A stretch of 7,719 nt of DNA from Patescibacteria group bacterium (GTDB taxonomy: Bacteria; Patescibacteriota; Minisyncoccia; UBA6257; JAAZHW01), in contig JAKLFS010000017.1 in assembly GCA_022711075.1 (NCBI GenBank), positions 1 to 7,719 on the forward strand, written 5' to 3'. Every line of letters begins with the position of its first letter. Position 1 is the stretch's first letter. The notes beneath the pieces are model-generated. The model saw nothing but the letters and a program-made list of their open reading frames with translations, searched no databases and was not told where the DNA came from. Below, one piece after another: positions 1 through 6,662 of this stretch. Position numbers and translations under genes: made by a program.

Positions 1-1
1 G

Positions 2-991
2 CTGATTACGCCGCAATATGAGATTTTGGAAATCGCAAAAATTGTTGAAAAATACGATGGTTTATACGCCACTCATTTGCGTTCGGAAAAAGAAGGGCTC
101 TTGGCGGCGATAGCGGAGCTGGAAGATTTGACTGAGGAATTTAAAAAGTTTCCGAAAATAGAAATAAGCCATCTCAAAGCTTATGACGGTTGGGAAGATG
201 ATTTGAATCAAAGTTTGAAAATAATCGATGATTTGAAAGATCGCGGAGTAGATATTAATTTCGACGTTTATCCCTATCAGACAACCGCCAATCCGCTTTA
301 CACCTATTTGCCGTCTTGGGCGATTCACGGCGGAATGGAATTAATGATAAAAAATATTTCCGGCCGGATAATCCGTCAGCGGGTAATAAAAGAATTAAAA
401 GAAAAGAATTATAATTTTTCCAAAATCGTTGTGGCTGAAGCTCAGAAATTTCCCAGCTTCATCGGGAAGCGCCTAACGGATTTAGCCGTTAGGCGGAGCA
501 TCGACTCCGAAGAAATGTTATTGGACGTTTTGGCGTTTTCCGGCGGTCGAGCCACTGTTTTCGAGGATAATTTATCTGAAAATGGCGTAGAAGCACTTTT
601 GAGCAATCCTTTAAGTTTGGTGGCAACCAACGGCCCTGGCTTTGATAAGGGTCAAAATGCCGCTTCTTTGGCTCATCAACGCTCTTATGGGGCTTTCCCG
701 AAGTTTTTGAGCTTGGTGCGCGATAAAAAAATAATGCCCTGGCCCGAAGCCATAAAAAAAATCACCAGCGAACCCGCCAGAAAAATAGGCCTAAGAAAAA
801 GGGGACTGATCAAAAAAGGTTATTTTGCCGACCTGGTCGTTTTAAATCCCAGCACTGTAAATTCTTTAGCAACCTTGGAGAATCCTCGTTTAAGACCTGA
901 GGGGATAGAATTCGTTATTTTGAACGGCAAATTGGTTGTTGAAAAATCCCGTTCTACCGGAATTTTAGCCGGTCAAATTTTCAAACGCTAA
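2..991 (+). CDS. N-acyl-D-amino-acid deacylase (D-aminoacylase)-type amidohydrolase, 5'-truncated by the window
   Basis: The frame is open from base 2 with no stop, so the real start lies upstream; a TTG at 26 is only an internal Leu. About 329 residues are visible of a family of roughly 480-540. Seen: an ATHLRSE segment (His codon 74-76) and an ISHLKAY segment (His codon 170-172), matching the two conserved metal-binding histidines of the D-aminoacylase barrel (H220 and H250 in the Alcaligenes enzyme). The C-terminal block (YGAFPKFL, then AIKKITSEPARKIGL, then G-x-ADLVVLNP and a final ILNGKLVVE) is the family signature and the closing beta-sandwich. Family members remove the acyl group from N-acyl-D-amino acids in the cytoplasm. 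Oddity: where the family has Ser-Asp-Gly carrying the catalytic and metal-binding Asp, this protein reads Thr-Asn-Gly (Asn codon 629-631). It lies 6 nt before ftsW, which suggests a link to wall turnover. The superfamily call is firm; substrate and activity are not. Confidence 0.85.
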   Translation: MITPQYEILEIAKIVEKYDGLYATHLRSEKEGLLAAIAELEDLTEEFKKFPKIEISHLKAYDGWEDDLNQSLKIIDDLKDRGVDINFDVYPYQTTANPLYTYLPSWAIHGGMELMIKNISGRIIRQRVIKELKEKNYNFSKIVVAEAQKFPSFIGKRLTDLAVRRSIDSEEMLLDVLAFSGGRATVFEDNLSENGVEALLSNPLSLVATNGPGFDKGQNAASLAHQRSYGAFPKFLSLVRDKKIMPWPEAIKKITSEPARKIGLRKRGLIKKGYFADLVVLNPSTVNSLATLENPRLRPEGIEFVILNGKLVVEKSRSTGILAGQIFKR

Positions 992-997
992 TTATTT

Positions 998-2098
998 ATG
1001 CGTTCTTCTCACGCGCCGGATTATCTCTTTATCGCTTTAGTTTGGCTAATCACCCTTATCGGTTTGGCCTGTCTTTTGAGTGCCTCCATGATAATGGGCA
1101 AAAATAATTTTAACGACCCATTTTATTATTTTAAGCACCAATTGCTTTACGGCGGAGCAATCGGCTTAGTGGGATTTTTCCTGCTGAGCAAGATTTATTA
1201 TCGCCGTTTGGAAAAACTGGCCCTGCCGTTTTTACTAATTGGAATCATATTGATGCTTTTGGTTTTCACGCCTCTTGGTTTGGAAGTGAAAGGAGCGCGC
1301 CGCTGGATCAGTCTTCCCTTTGCTTTTCAGCCCAGCGAAATCATTAAATTAGTCTTCACTGTTTATTTGGCCGCCTGGATTTCCAAAAGGACGGAGAAAA
1401 TAAAAACTTTCAAAGAGGGGTTCTTTCCGTTTTTGCTTTTTTTAGTGATGATTTCCGCGCTTTTCATAATGCAGCGTTCCACCAGCACTTTGATTATTAT
1501 TATCGGCACGGCTCTCATCATTTTTTTCTTGGGCCGTGCCAAATTGCTGCATATCGGAATTATTTTTTTATTGGGTATAGCGCTTTTGGCCGGATTGATT
1601 TTGGTCCGACCCTACCAAACTGACCGCTTTCTCAGTTTTTTGAGCGCCGGCGATGATCCCCAAGGTCGCGATTACCACATTAGCCAGGCTTTAATCGCTA
1701 TCGGTTCCGGCGGCTTAACCGGCGTTGGCTTCGGCAATGCCGTCAGCAAATATAATTATTTGCCGGAACCAATGGGAGACTCTATTTTCGCCGTGATTGC
1801 CCAGGAATTCGGTTTTATCGGCGTTTTAATCCTAATCAGCTTATATTTACTTTTCCTTTTTAAGGGACTTTCCATTTCCAAGCATAGTCCCGATACCTTT
1901 TCTCAGCTTTTAAGCGCTGGTTTGACGATTATGGTGGCCCTACAAGCCTTTATTAATATCGCCGCGATGAGCAAACTCATTCCCTTAACGGGTCAGCCCC
2001 TGCCTTTTATCAGCTATGGAGGCACAAGTTTGGCCGTTCTTTTGACTTCAATGGGAATTATTGTTAATATTTCTAAATACACGAAGAAAACAGCATGA
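998..2098 (+). CDS. ftsW: FtsW, SEDS-family peptidoglycan glycosyltransferase of the divisome
   Basis: 366-aa integral membrane protein of the SEDS (FtsW/RodA/SpoVE) family, the usual length. About ten hydrophobic segments are visible (roughly residues 9-31, 49-66, 73-92, 114-128, 142-158, 163-178, 185-202, 265-290, 308-328, 337-358). Signature motifs: GARRWI at 99-104 followed by FQPSE at 110-114, and TGQPLPFISYGG at 331-342. The large outer loop after segment 7 carries LPEPMGDSIF, whose Asp261 sits where SEDS enzymes have their catalytic Asp. The family polymerises lipid II into glycan chains with a partner class B PBP; no PBP gene is in this window. FtsW is preferred over RodA because murG follows directly, with a 4-nt ATGA overlap that implies translational coupling. 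The ATG at 998 lies 6 nt after the previous stop and has no clear ribosome binding site. Confidence 0.93.
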   Translation: MRSSHAPDYLFIALVWLITLIGLACLLSASMIMGKNNFNDPFYYFKHQLLYGGAIGLVGFFLLSKIYYRRLEKLALPFLLIGIILMLLVFTPLGLEVKGARRWISLPFAFQPSEIIKLVFTVYLAAWISKRTEKIKTFKEGFFPFLLFLVMISALFIMQRSTSTLIIIIGTALIIFFLGRAKLLHIGIIFLLGIALLAGLILVRPYQTDRFLSFLSAGDDPQGRDYHISQALIAIGSGGLTGVGFGNAVSKYNYLPEPMGDSIFAVIAQEFGFIGVLILISLYLLFLFKGLSISKHSPDTFSQLLSAGLTIMVALQAFINIAAMSKLIPLTGQPLPFISYGGTSLAVLLTSMGIIVNISKYTKKTA

Positions 2099-3294
2099 AT
2101 CCCACCGTTAAACAAGTAAATATCGCGGAAATTAAGATTAAAGTGGTTTTTACCGGCGGCGGCACCGGCGGCCATATTTACCCGTTAATCAGCGTGAGCC
2201 GAGCGTTAAGAAAATTGTCCGCTCAGCGGTTGTTGACCTTGGAATCCGTTTATATAGGTCCTGACGGCTTCAGTCGGGAAGCTTTTGAAAAGGAAAATGT
2301 CCGGGTGGTTCCGATTGTGGCCGGAAAATTAAGGCGCTATTTTTCACCGCTTAATTTTATTGATTTTTTTAAAGTAATTATCGGTTTTTTCCAAAGCCTT
2401 TATCAAGTTTGGAAGTTCATGCCTGATTTGATTTTTAGCAAAGGAGGGTACGGCGCCGTGCCTGTGGTTTTAGTCGGCCGGCTTTACCGCATCCCCGTTT
2501 TCATTCACGAATCCGATACTGTTCCGGGCTTGAGTAATAAAATCGCCGCTAAATTCGCTAAAAGAATAGGTATTTCCTTTAATAAGACTTTCGAATATTT
2601 TCCGGCTGAAAAAACCGCTTTGGTCGGCAATCCTATCCGTTCCGACTTGTTTTTAGAACAAAATCAGGGTCAGGCGCGCGACCATTTCGGATTCCTTAAG
2701 GATAAACCTTTGGTTCTGATTTTGGGCGGGTCGCAGGGTTCGCAAAGGATTAACGATTTGATTATGGAAGTTCTGGAAGAGTTAGTAAGAAAGGACATTC
2801 AGGTTTTACATCAAACCGGACAAGCTAATTTTCGCCAAGTGGCCGCCGAGGGGAAAATAATTTTAGAAAGCGTGCCTGACATTTACGCGAATTTCTATCA
2901 GGCGCGAGGATTTTTCAATGATCAGGATTATGCTTTGGCATTAGCGGCCAGCGATTTAGTGGTGGCGCGTTCCGGCAGCGGAACAATTTTTGAACTGTCA
3001 GCCGCGAAGAAGCCGGCCATTCTCATTCCCTTGCCCGAATCCGCCAGCGATCATCAAAAATTGAATGCTTTTGAATATTCAAAAGCCGGAGCGGCTATCG
3101 TTTTGGAAGAGCCCAATATTTTGCCGCATTTATTTGCTCAGCAGATTATTGATTTGGTTTACGACGAAGAAAAAATGAATTCTTTGGCTAATCGGGCCAA
3201 TCTTTTCTTCCAAGAAGATTCAGCAGAAAAAATAGCCAAAGAAATTTTCGATTTGCTAAAAATCGAATATGATGACCAACAAGTTACAAATTAA
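2095..3294 (+). CDS. murG: MurG, UDP-GlcNAc:lipid I N-acetylglucosaminyltransferase
   Basis: 399-aa GT-B glycosyltransferase (family GT28) that adds GlcNAc to lipid I, giving lipid II at the inner face of the membrane. Seen: the N-terminal glycine-rich loop TGGGTGGHIYP at 20-30 (His27), SKGGYGAVPVVL in the acceptor domain, the inter-domain loop GGSQGS at 211-216, and the donor-site segment RSGSGTIFE at 292-300, with Glu300 where MurG has its conserved Glu, followed by DHQKLNA and KAGAA. It is about 40 residues longer than the E. coli enzyme: roughly 14 extra residues come before the first strand, and the stretch between HQTG and RSG is about 10 residues longer, by my count against E. coli MurG from memory. 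The ATG lies inside the ftsW stop (ATGA), so the product passes from MurG to the FtsW made from the same message. A later start cannot be ruled out. Confidence 0.94.
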   Translation: MNPTVKQVNIAEIKIKVVFTGGGTGGHIYPLISVSRALRKLSAQRLLTLESVYIGPDGFSREAFEKENVRVVPIVAGKLRRYFSPLNFIDFFKVIIGFFQSLYQVWKFMPDLIFSKGGYGAVPVVLVGRLYRIPVFIHESDTVPGLSNKIAAKFAKRIGISFNKTFEYFPAEKTALVGNPIRSDLFLEQNQGQARDHFGFLKDKPLVLILGGSQGSQRINDLIMEVLEELVRKDIQVLHQTGQANFRQVAAEGKIILESVPDIYANFYQARGFFNDQDYALALAASDLVVARSGSGTIFELSAAKKPAILIPLPESASDHQKLNAFEYSKAGAAIVLEEPNILPHLFAQQIIDLVYDEEKMNSLANRANLFFQEDSAEKIAKEIFDLLKIEYDDQQVTN

Positions 3295-4759
3295 CAATCC
3301 GCGCGTTCGGTTTGCGCCTTCGCCGACCGGTTATTTCCATATTGGCTCCGCCCGAACCGCCCTTTTTAATTGGCTGGTAGCGAAAAAATACGGCGGTCAA
3401 TTCATTCTGAGAATTGAGGATACGGACGTAGAAAGGTCTAAATCGGAATTTGAAAAAGATATCATTGATGGCCTGAAATGGCTCGGGCTTTTTTGGAACG
3501 AGGGTCTGGAAATGGGCGGTCAACACGGCCCTTATCGCCAAAGCGAAAATCTTAATATTTATGAAAAATATTTGCATCAGGTGGTTGACGCCGGCCAAGC
3601 GTATTATTGTTTTTGCAGCGAAGAAGAATTGGAAGCGAAAAGACAGGATGCTTTAAGCAGGGGAGAGATGTTTCGTTATGACGGTCACTGTCGTAGCCTT
3701 TCTTCAGAAGAGGTTCAGAAAAAATTGAAGAATAAGGAGCCTTTTGTAATTCGTTTTAAAATGCCGGAAAAAAAGTTCGTTTTTAACGACCTTATCCGCG
3801 GTAAGGTTGAATTTGACGGCAGTTTAATCGGAGATCAGGTAATAGCCAAGAATTTCCGTTTGCCGCTTTATAATTTCACAGTTGTGATAGATGACCATAA
3901 TATGCAAATTACGCATGTGATCCGCGGCGAAGACCATATCTCTAACACTCCCAAGCAGATTGCCCTGTATGAAGCCTTAGGCTGGCCCTTTCCCATTTTC
4001 GGCCATTTGCCTTTGATTCTGGATGAGAATCGGGCAAAACTGTCCAAGCGTTTTGGCGCAGTGGCCGTTAATGAATATCGTAGAAATGGCTATCTGGCAG
4101 AGGCTTTGATTAATTTCCTAATTTTTTTGGGCTGGCATCCGGAGGAGAAGACGGGGGAGGGTGCCAAAGAAGTTTTGACCAAGGAAGAATTAATCAGGCA
4201 ATTTTCCTTGGAAAGGGTTCAAAAAGCCGGAGCGGTTTTCAATGTGGAAAAATTGGACTGGCTCAACGGCGAGCATATTAAAAAAATGTCGCTTGATGAC
4301 TTTTTAGAACAGGCCGTTTCGTTTCTAATTCCAGTTTTCGGCGAGAAAGTCGCTGACAATATCGATTACCTAAAAAAGGTTTTAGCGCTCCATCAGGAAC
4401 GGGTTAAAAAATTGTCAGACTTAGCCGGTTTGGTCGGTTATTTCTTCGCTTTGCCGGATTATCCAGGCGAACTCTTATCTTGGCGAGAAATGACCAAGGC
4501 GGATCTGGCCATCAATATTGACTTATTAATTAATTTATTTTCTAATTTAGAAGAGGCGAATTTTACCAAAAAGCAATTGGAGGTAATCGTGATGCCGGAA
4601 GCAGAAAAACGGGGGAGAGGACAATTGTTGTGGCCTTTGCGCGTGGCTTTGAGCGGCGCTAAAAATTCCGCTGGCCCGTTTGAAATCATGGAGATTATCG
4701 GTAAATCAGAAACCTTAAAGCGTTTGGAAATCGCCAAGAAGAAATTGAGCAATGGATAA
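3269..4759 (+). CDS. gltX: Glutamyl-tRNA synthetase (class I)
   Basis: 496-aa class I aminoacyl-tRNA synthetase that charges tRNA-Glu in the cytoplasm; length is normal for bacteria. Seen: FAPSPTGYFHIGSARTA with the HIGH-type site at 24-27, RIEDTD, the ATP loop AKLSKR (KLSKR at 257-261), and a zinc-type knuckle with Cys114-x-Cys116, Tyr137 and Cys141, the same spacing as the E. coli enzyme. GAVFNVEKLDWLNGEHI opens the helical, anticodon-binding half. The start overlaps the end of murG by 26 nt (ATG 3269; a second ATG at 3272 gives 23 nt). The overlap is real, because no ATG, GTG or TTG occurs in frame between there and the HIGH motif. No Shine-Dalgarno site is evident, so coupling to murG translation is likely. 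Whether the enzyme also charges tRNA-Gln (non-discriminating, with GatCAB) cannot be decided from sequence alone. Confidence 0.95.
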   Translation: MMTNKLQINNPRVRFAPSPTGYFHIGSARTALFNWLVAKKYGGQFILRIEDTDVERSKSEFEKDIIDGLKWLGLFWNEGLEMGGQHGPYRQSENLNIYEKYLHQVVDAGQAYYCFCSEEELEAKRQDALSRGEMFRYDGHCRSLSSEEVQKKLKNKEPFVIRFKMPEKKFVFNDLIRGKVEFDGSLIGDQVIAKNFRLPLYNFTVVIDDHNMQITHVIRGEDHISNTPKQIALYEALGWPFPIFGHLPLILDENRAKLSKRFGAVAVNEYRRNGYLAEALINFLIFLGWHPEEKTGEGAKEVLTKEELIRQFSLERVQKAGAVFNVEKLDWLNGEHIKKMSLDDFLEQAVSFLIPVFGEKVADNIDYLKKVLALHQERVKKLSDLAGLVGYFFALPDYPGELLSWREMTKADLAINIDLLINLFSNLEEANFTKKQLEVIVMPEAEKRGRGQLLWPLRVALSGAKNSAGPFEIMEIIGKSETLKRLEIAKKKLSNG

Positions 4760-6014
4760 AAAATTTTTAACCAAAATAATAATTCTCATTACTTTTTTGG
4801 CAGCCGCCAATTATCCGACGGCTTATTCCGCCACTTCTCAGGAACTGCAGAATCAAATTGACGCCAAAAAACAGCTTTTGGAGCAGCTTAATCAGCAAGA
4901 AGCTGCTTATAATGAAGCTTTATCCGAAGCGCAAGCAGCGAAAAAAACATTAAACAGCGAATTGACGCGGATTAAGGCGGAATTGAACAGCATCAATTTC
5001 AAAATCAAAGTCAACCAAACCCAAATCGATAAATTGGCTTTGGAAATCCAGCAATTAAAACTGGAAAGCAAGGATACGGAAGAAGAAATGGTTTTTGAAA
5101 AGCAAGTCCTGGCGGAAAATTTGAGAAATTTATACGAACAAGACAAAAGCAGCGGTAATCTTTTGGCCCTGGTTTTGAAAAATGAAAATTTGTCCGATTC
5201 AATGCTGGATGTGGAAAGCACCATTAATTTCGGCAAGAGTATTCAAGACGACCTGAGCAGCTTGAAAGAATTGAAAACTTTGTTAGGCAATCAGAAAACC
5301 GCTTCGGAAAATAAGAAACAAGAGATGGAGGCGGCGAAAAATACTTTGGCCAGCCGCAAGACTATCGCTGTCAGCATTCAGAATGAAAAATCCGATCTTT
5401 TAACCAAAACCAAGAATCAGGAAAAAAATTATCAGAGTTTATTGAGCGACGTAGCCAAGCGCCAGGATGAAATGGCGGCGGAAATTGACCGCTTGGAAGA
5501 AGCGCTGAAAGCTCAAATTGACCCGAATCTTTTGCCTTCTGGCGGCTCCGGAATCTTAGCGTGGCCGGTAAACGGCAAAGTAACCCAAGGTTTCGGCGTA
5601 AGCAGTTTCTCCCAGTATCTTTATTCCAAAGGCGTTTATAAGAGTCCGAGTCATAATGGTATTGATATTCAAGCCAGCATTGGCACGCCTCTTCTGGCAG
5701 CTAATGATGGTACCGTCATCGCTGTCGGGAATCAAGATAGGTATTGCTATAAAGCGGCTTACGGCAAGTTCATTGTTATTCGCCACGATAATTATTTAAC
5801 CACGCTTTACGGCCATTTGTCTTTACAAAGCGTTAATGTTGGTGATATAGTCAAAAGGGGAGAGGTTATCGGCTATACCGGTAATACCGGTTATGCCACT
5901 GGTCCGCATTTGCATTTTACCGTTTATTTCGGTCCGACTTTCCAAATGAGCAAAAGCAGTTACTGCGGTTTGACCCCAATTGGCGCGCCAGTTAATCCTT
6001 TGAGTTATCTTTAA
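4752..6014 (+). CDS. Secreted coiled-coil M23 (LytM) endopeptidase, EnvC/PcsB/CwlO-like
   Basis: 420 aa. Seen: a Sec signal peptide (basic start, hydrophobic core, likely cleavage after AYSA, residue 27); a long Glu/Lys/Gln/Leu-rich coiled coil, about 28-255, interrupted by an LRNLYEQ...NLLALVLKNENLSD segment like the middle of PcsB/CwlO/EnvC proteins; a Gly/Ser linker (263-267); then an M23 domain from about 268. All zinc ligands are present: His301-x3-Asp305, His355 in YGHL, and His386-x-His388 in PHLHF, so it should be an active enzyme, unlike true EnvC, which only activates amidases. M23 enzymes cut peptide cross-links in peptidoglycan. Cys332 and Cys405 could form a disulfide outside the cell. 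In relatives the coiled coil binds FtsEX; no ftsEX is seen here. The ATG overlaps the end of gltX by 8 nt, and the next gene follows after 23 nt. A role in septum splitting is inferred from ftsW and murG. Confidence 0.9.
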   Translation: MDKKFLTKIIILITFLAAANYPTAYSATSQELQNQIDAKKQLLEQLNQQEAAYNEALSEAQAAKKTLNSELTRIKAELNSINFKIKVNQTQIDKLALEIQQLKLESKDTEEEMVFEKQVLAENLRNLYEQDKSSGNLLALVLKNENLSDSMLDVESTINFGKSIQDDLSSLKELKTLLGNQKTASENKKQEMEAAKNTLASRKTIAVSIQNEKSDLLTKTKNQEKNYQSLLSDVAKRQDEMAAEIDRLEEALKAQIDPNLLPSGGSGILAWPVNGKVTQGFGVSSFSQYLYSKGVYKSPSHNGIDIQASIGTPLLAANDGTVIAVGNQDRYCYKAAYGKFIVIRHDNYLTTLYGHLSLQSVNVGDIVKRGEVIGYTGNTGYATGPHLHFTVYFGPTFQMSKSSYCGLTPIGAPVNPLSYL

Positions 6015-6035
6015 AGGTCTAGCCAATCATAAAAA

Positions 6036-6047
6036 TTGTGCGACATA
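6036..6047. repeat. 12-nt direct repeat, copy 1 (TTGTGCGACATA)
   Basis: This 12-mer occurs again exactly at 6574-6585, so the two copies bracket the small secreted-protein gene. Copy 1 spans that gene's GTG start codon. A 12-mer match within 7.7 kb can arise by chance; it is noted because copy 2 is also an arm of a hairpin. Confidence 0.4.
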
Positions 6048-6475
6048 ACCTTATTATAACAATTTTGATTCTGGCGTTTGCGGCCAATGTCGTTTCTTTT
6101 CCGATTATTGCTTCTGCCCAGTCTAATCTGCCTGATTCGGCTATTAATAACGCTAATATTAATGAGCTGATTAATGTTGATAAAGTCAAAGGTATTTTAC
6201 CGACTGTTTTTCAGGATTTTATAAACAAATTGCAAGGCATTAGCAACAAGGGCATTCAATCCCTTTGGCAGTCATTTAAATCCAATGGCCTGACCGTCAC
6301 CAGTGGCAGTTGGGAAGCCTGGTTAAAAAAGGCAGGTACCTACTTGGAACAACTTAATGAAAAAGTAAAAATTGCTTTTGGTTTTGATCTGATCCTTGTT
6401 TTAAAGAAAATAGGCGGCACTATAGTCTGGTTTTTTGAAAAAATTATTCAAGTATTGAAAAGTTTGATATCCTGA
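6038..6475 (+). CDS. Small secreted protein of unknown function
   Basis: 145 aa; I do not recognise the family. Seen: a clear signal peptide (MRHN, then a hydrophobic stretch to about residue 24, likely cleavage after ASA at 27, before QSNLP). The mature part is about 118 aa: an Asn/Ile-rich start (about 30-50), a helical middle with two aromatic spots (SLWQSF and SWEAW), and a C-terminal third (about 112-145) that alternates hydrophobic runs with lysines (FDLILVLKK, TIVWFFEKIIQVLKSLIS), so it may lie on or in the membrane. It has no cysteine in the mature part. The start is GTG at 6038, 23 nt after the peptidase gene; an AAAGG at 6013-6017 is too far upstream to be a normal ribosome binding site. 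A TTG nine codons in would leave a shorter but still usable signal. Position implies co-expression with the M23 enzyme; a partner or regulator role is only a guess. Confidence 0.7.
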   Translation: MRHNLIITILILAFAANVVSFPIIASAQSNLPDSAINNANINELINVDKVKGILPTVFQDFINKLQGISNKGIQSLWQSFKSNGLTVTSGSWEAWLKKAGTYLEQLNEKVKIAFGFDLILVLKKIGGTIVWFFEKIIQVLKSLIS

Positions 6476-6510
6476 TTATTTAAATAGAACCTTGAAATAG
6501 GATATTCTCA

Positions 6511-6530
6511 TAGTCGCTGGTAGTCGCTGA
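6511..6530. repeat. Tandem repeat of a 10-mer (TAGTCGCTGG / TAGTCGCTGA)
   Basis: Two adjacent 10-nt units differ only in the last base. Either unit's TCGCT can pair with AGCGA at 6535-6539, giving two alternative hairpins, and either TAGTCG can pair with CGACTA at 6586-6591, which competes with the outer inverted repeat. This may be simple slippage or a switchable structure. Confidence 0.6.
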
Positions 6531-6555
6531 TAGAAGCGATTTAATTAAAACCTTA

Positions 6556-6585
6556 TGTGTCGCAAAATCTGCGTTGTGCGACATA
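6556..6585. repeat. Hairpin with TGTCGCA/TGCGACA arms, containing direct-repeat copy 2
   Basis: TGTGTCGCA (6556-6564) pairs with TGCGACATA (6577-6585) over 9 bp with one G-T pair and a 12-nt loop. The right arm belongs to the second copy of the 12-mer that also covers 6036-6047. No T-run follows directly, so it does not look like an intrinsic terminator. Confidence 0.6.
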
Positions 6586-6601
6586 CGACTATTTCAAGAA
6601 A

Positions 6602-6649
6602 GGACCCTTGCCTAACGCTTTGGCTATGACTTTTTTGTTTGTCGGGTCC
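6602..6649. repeat. 6-bp inverted repeat GGACCC / GGGTCC over the promoter region
   Basis: GGACCC (6602-6607) and GGGTCC (6644-6649) are exact reverse complements 36 nt apart. The right half lies between the proposed -35 and -10 boxes, and a T6 run (6631-6636) lies in the loop. It could be a regulator site or chance; with only 6 bp the support is weak. Confidence 0.25.
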
Positions 6650-6662
6650 ATCAAAATATTAT
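6635..6662 (+). promoter_or_regulatory. Candidate sigma-70-type promoter of the nuclease gene
   Basis: TTGTTT (6635-6640) and TATTAT (6657-6662) are separated by 16 nt and resemble -35 and -10 boxes. Transcription would begin near 6669, only about 8 nt before the ATG at 6677. The sequence between (AATTAATAAAAT) has no Shine-Dalgarno site, so the message would be nearly leaderless. In AT-rich DNA such matches are common, so confidence is modest. Confidence 0.4.

Larger units (their letters stand above)
6491..6598. repeat. Structured intergenic element: 10-bp perfect inverted repeat enclosing two hairpins
   Basis: The left arm CTTGAAATAG (6491-6500) is the exact reverse complement of the right arm CTATTTCAAG (6589-6598). 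Between them lie hairpin A (6522-6528 with 6535-6541, 6-nt loop, one G-T pair) and hairpin B (6556-6564 with 6577-6585, 12-nt loop, one G-T pair). Hairpin B ends 3 nt before the right arm, so the whole could fold as a three-way junction. It sits in the only sizeable gap of the window (6476-6676). It could be a small RNA, the 3' end structure of the upstream message, or a MITE-like insertion; no target-site duplication is visible. Pairing is directly seen, function is not. Confidence 0.55.

Noticed and set aside
26..28. TTG as the true start of the first gene
   Set aside because: The frame stays open to the window edge and the residues before it (LITPQYEI) fit the family's helix before YATHLRSE; about 150-200 N-terminal residues of the family are missing.
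62..328. Minus-strand open frame of 88 codons
   Set aside because: It is antisense to the conserved amidohydrolase, shows no domain, and is explained by AT-rich codon patterns on the other strand. The same applies to minus-strand frames at 442-630, 3284-3598, 4459-4752, 4907-5236, 5011-5202, 5556-5786 and 5823-6026.
6555..6629. 24-codon reading frame starting at an ATG in the intergenic hairpin
   Set aside because: Very short, no ribosome binding site, lies across hairpin arms, and shows no recognisable sequence.
6602..6640. Intrinsic terminator at the T6 run (6631-6636)
   Set aside because: No stable GC-rich stem lies directly before the T-run; the best nearby pairing is only 3 bp, and the 10-bp repeat ends 33 nt upstream.
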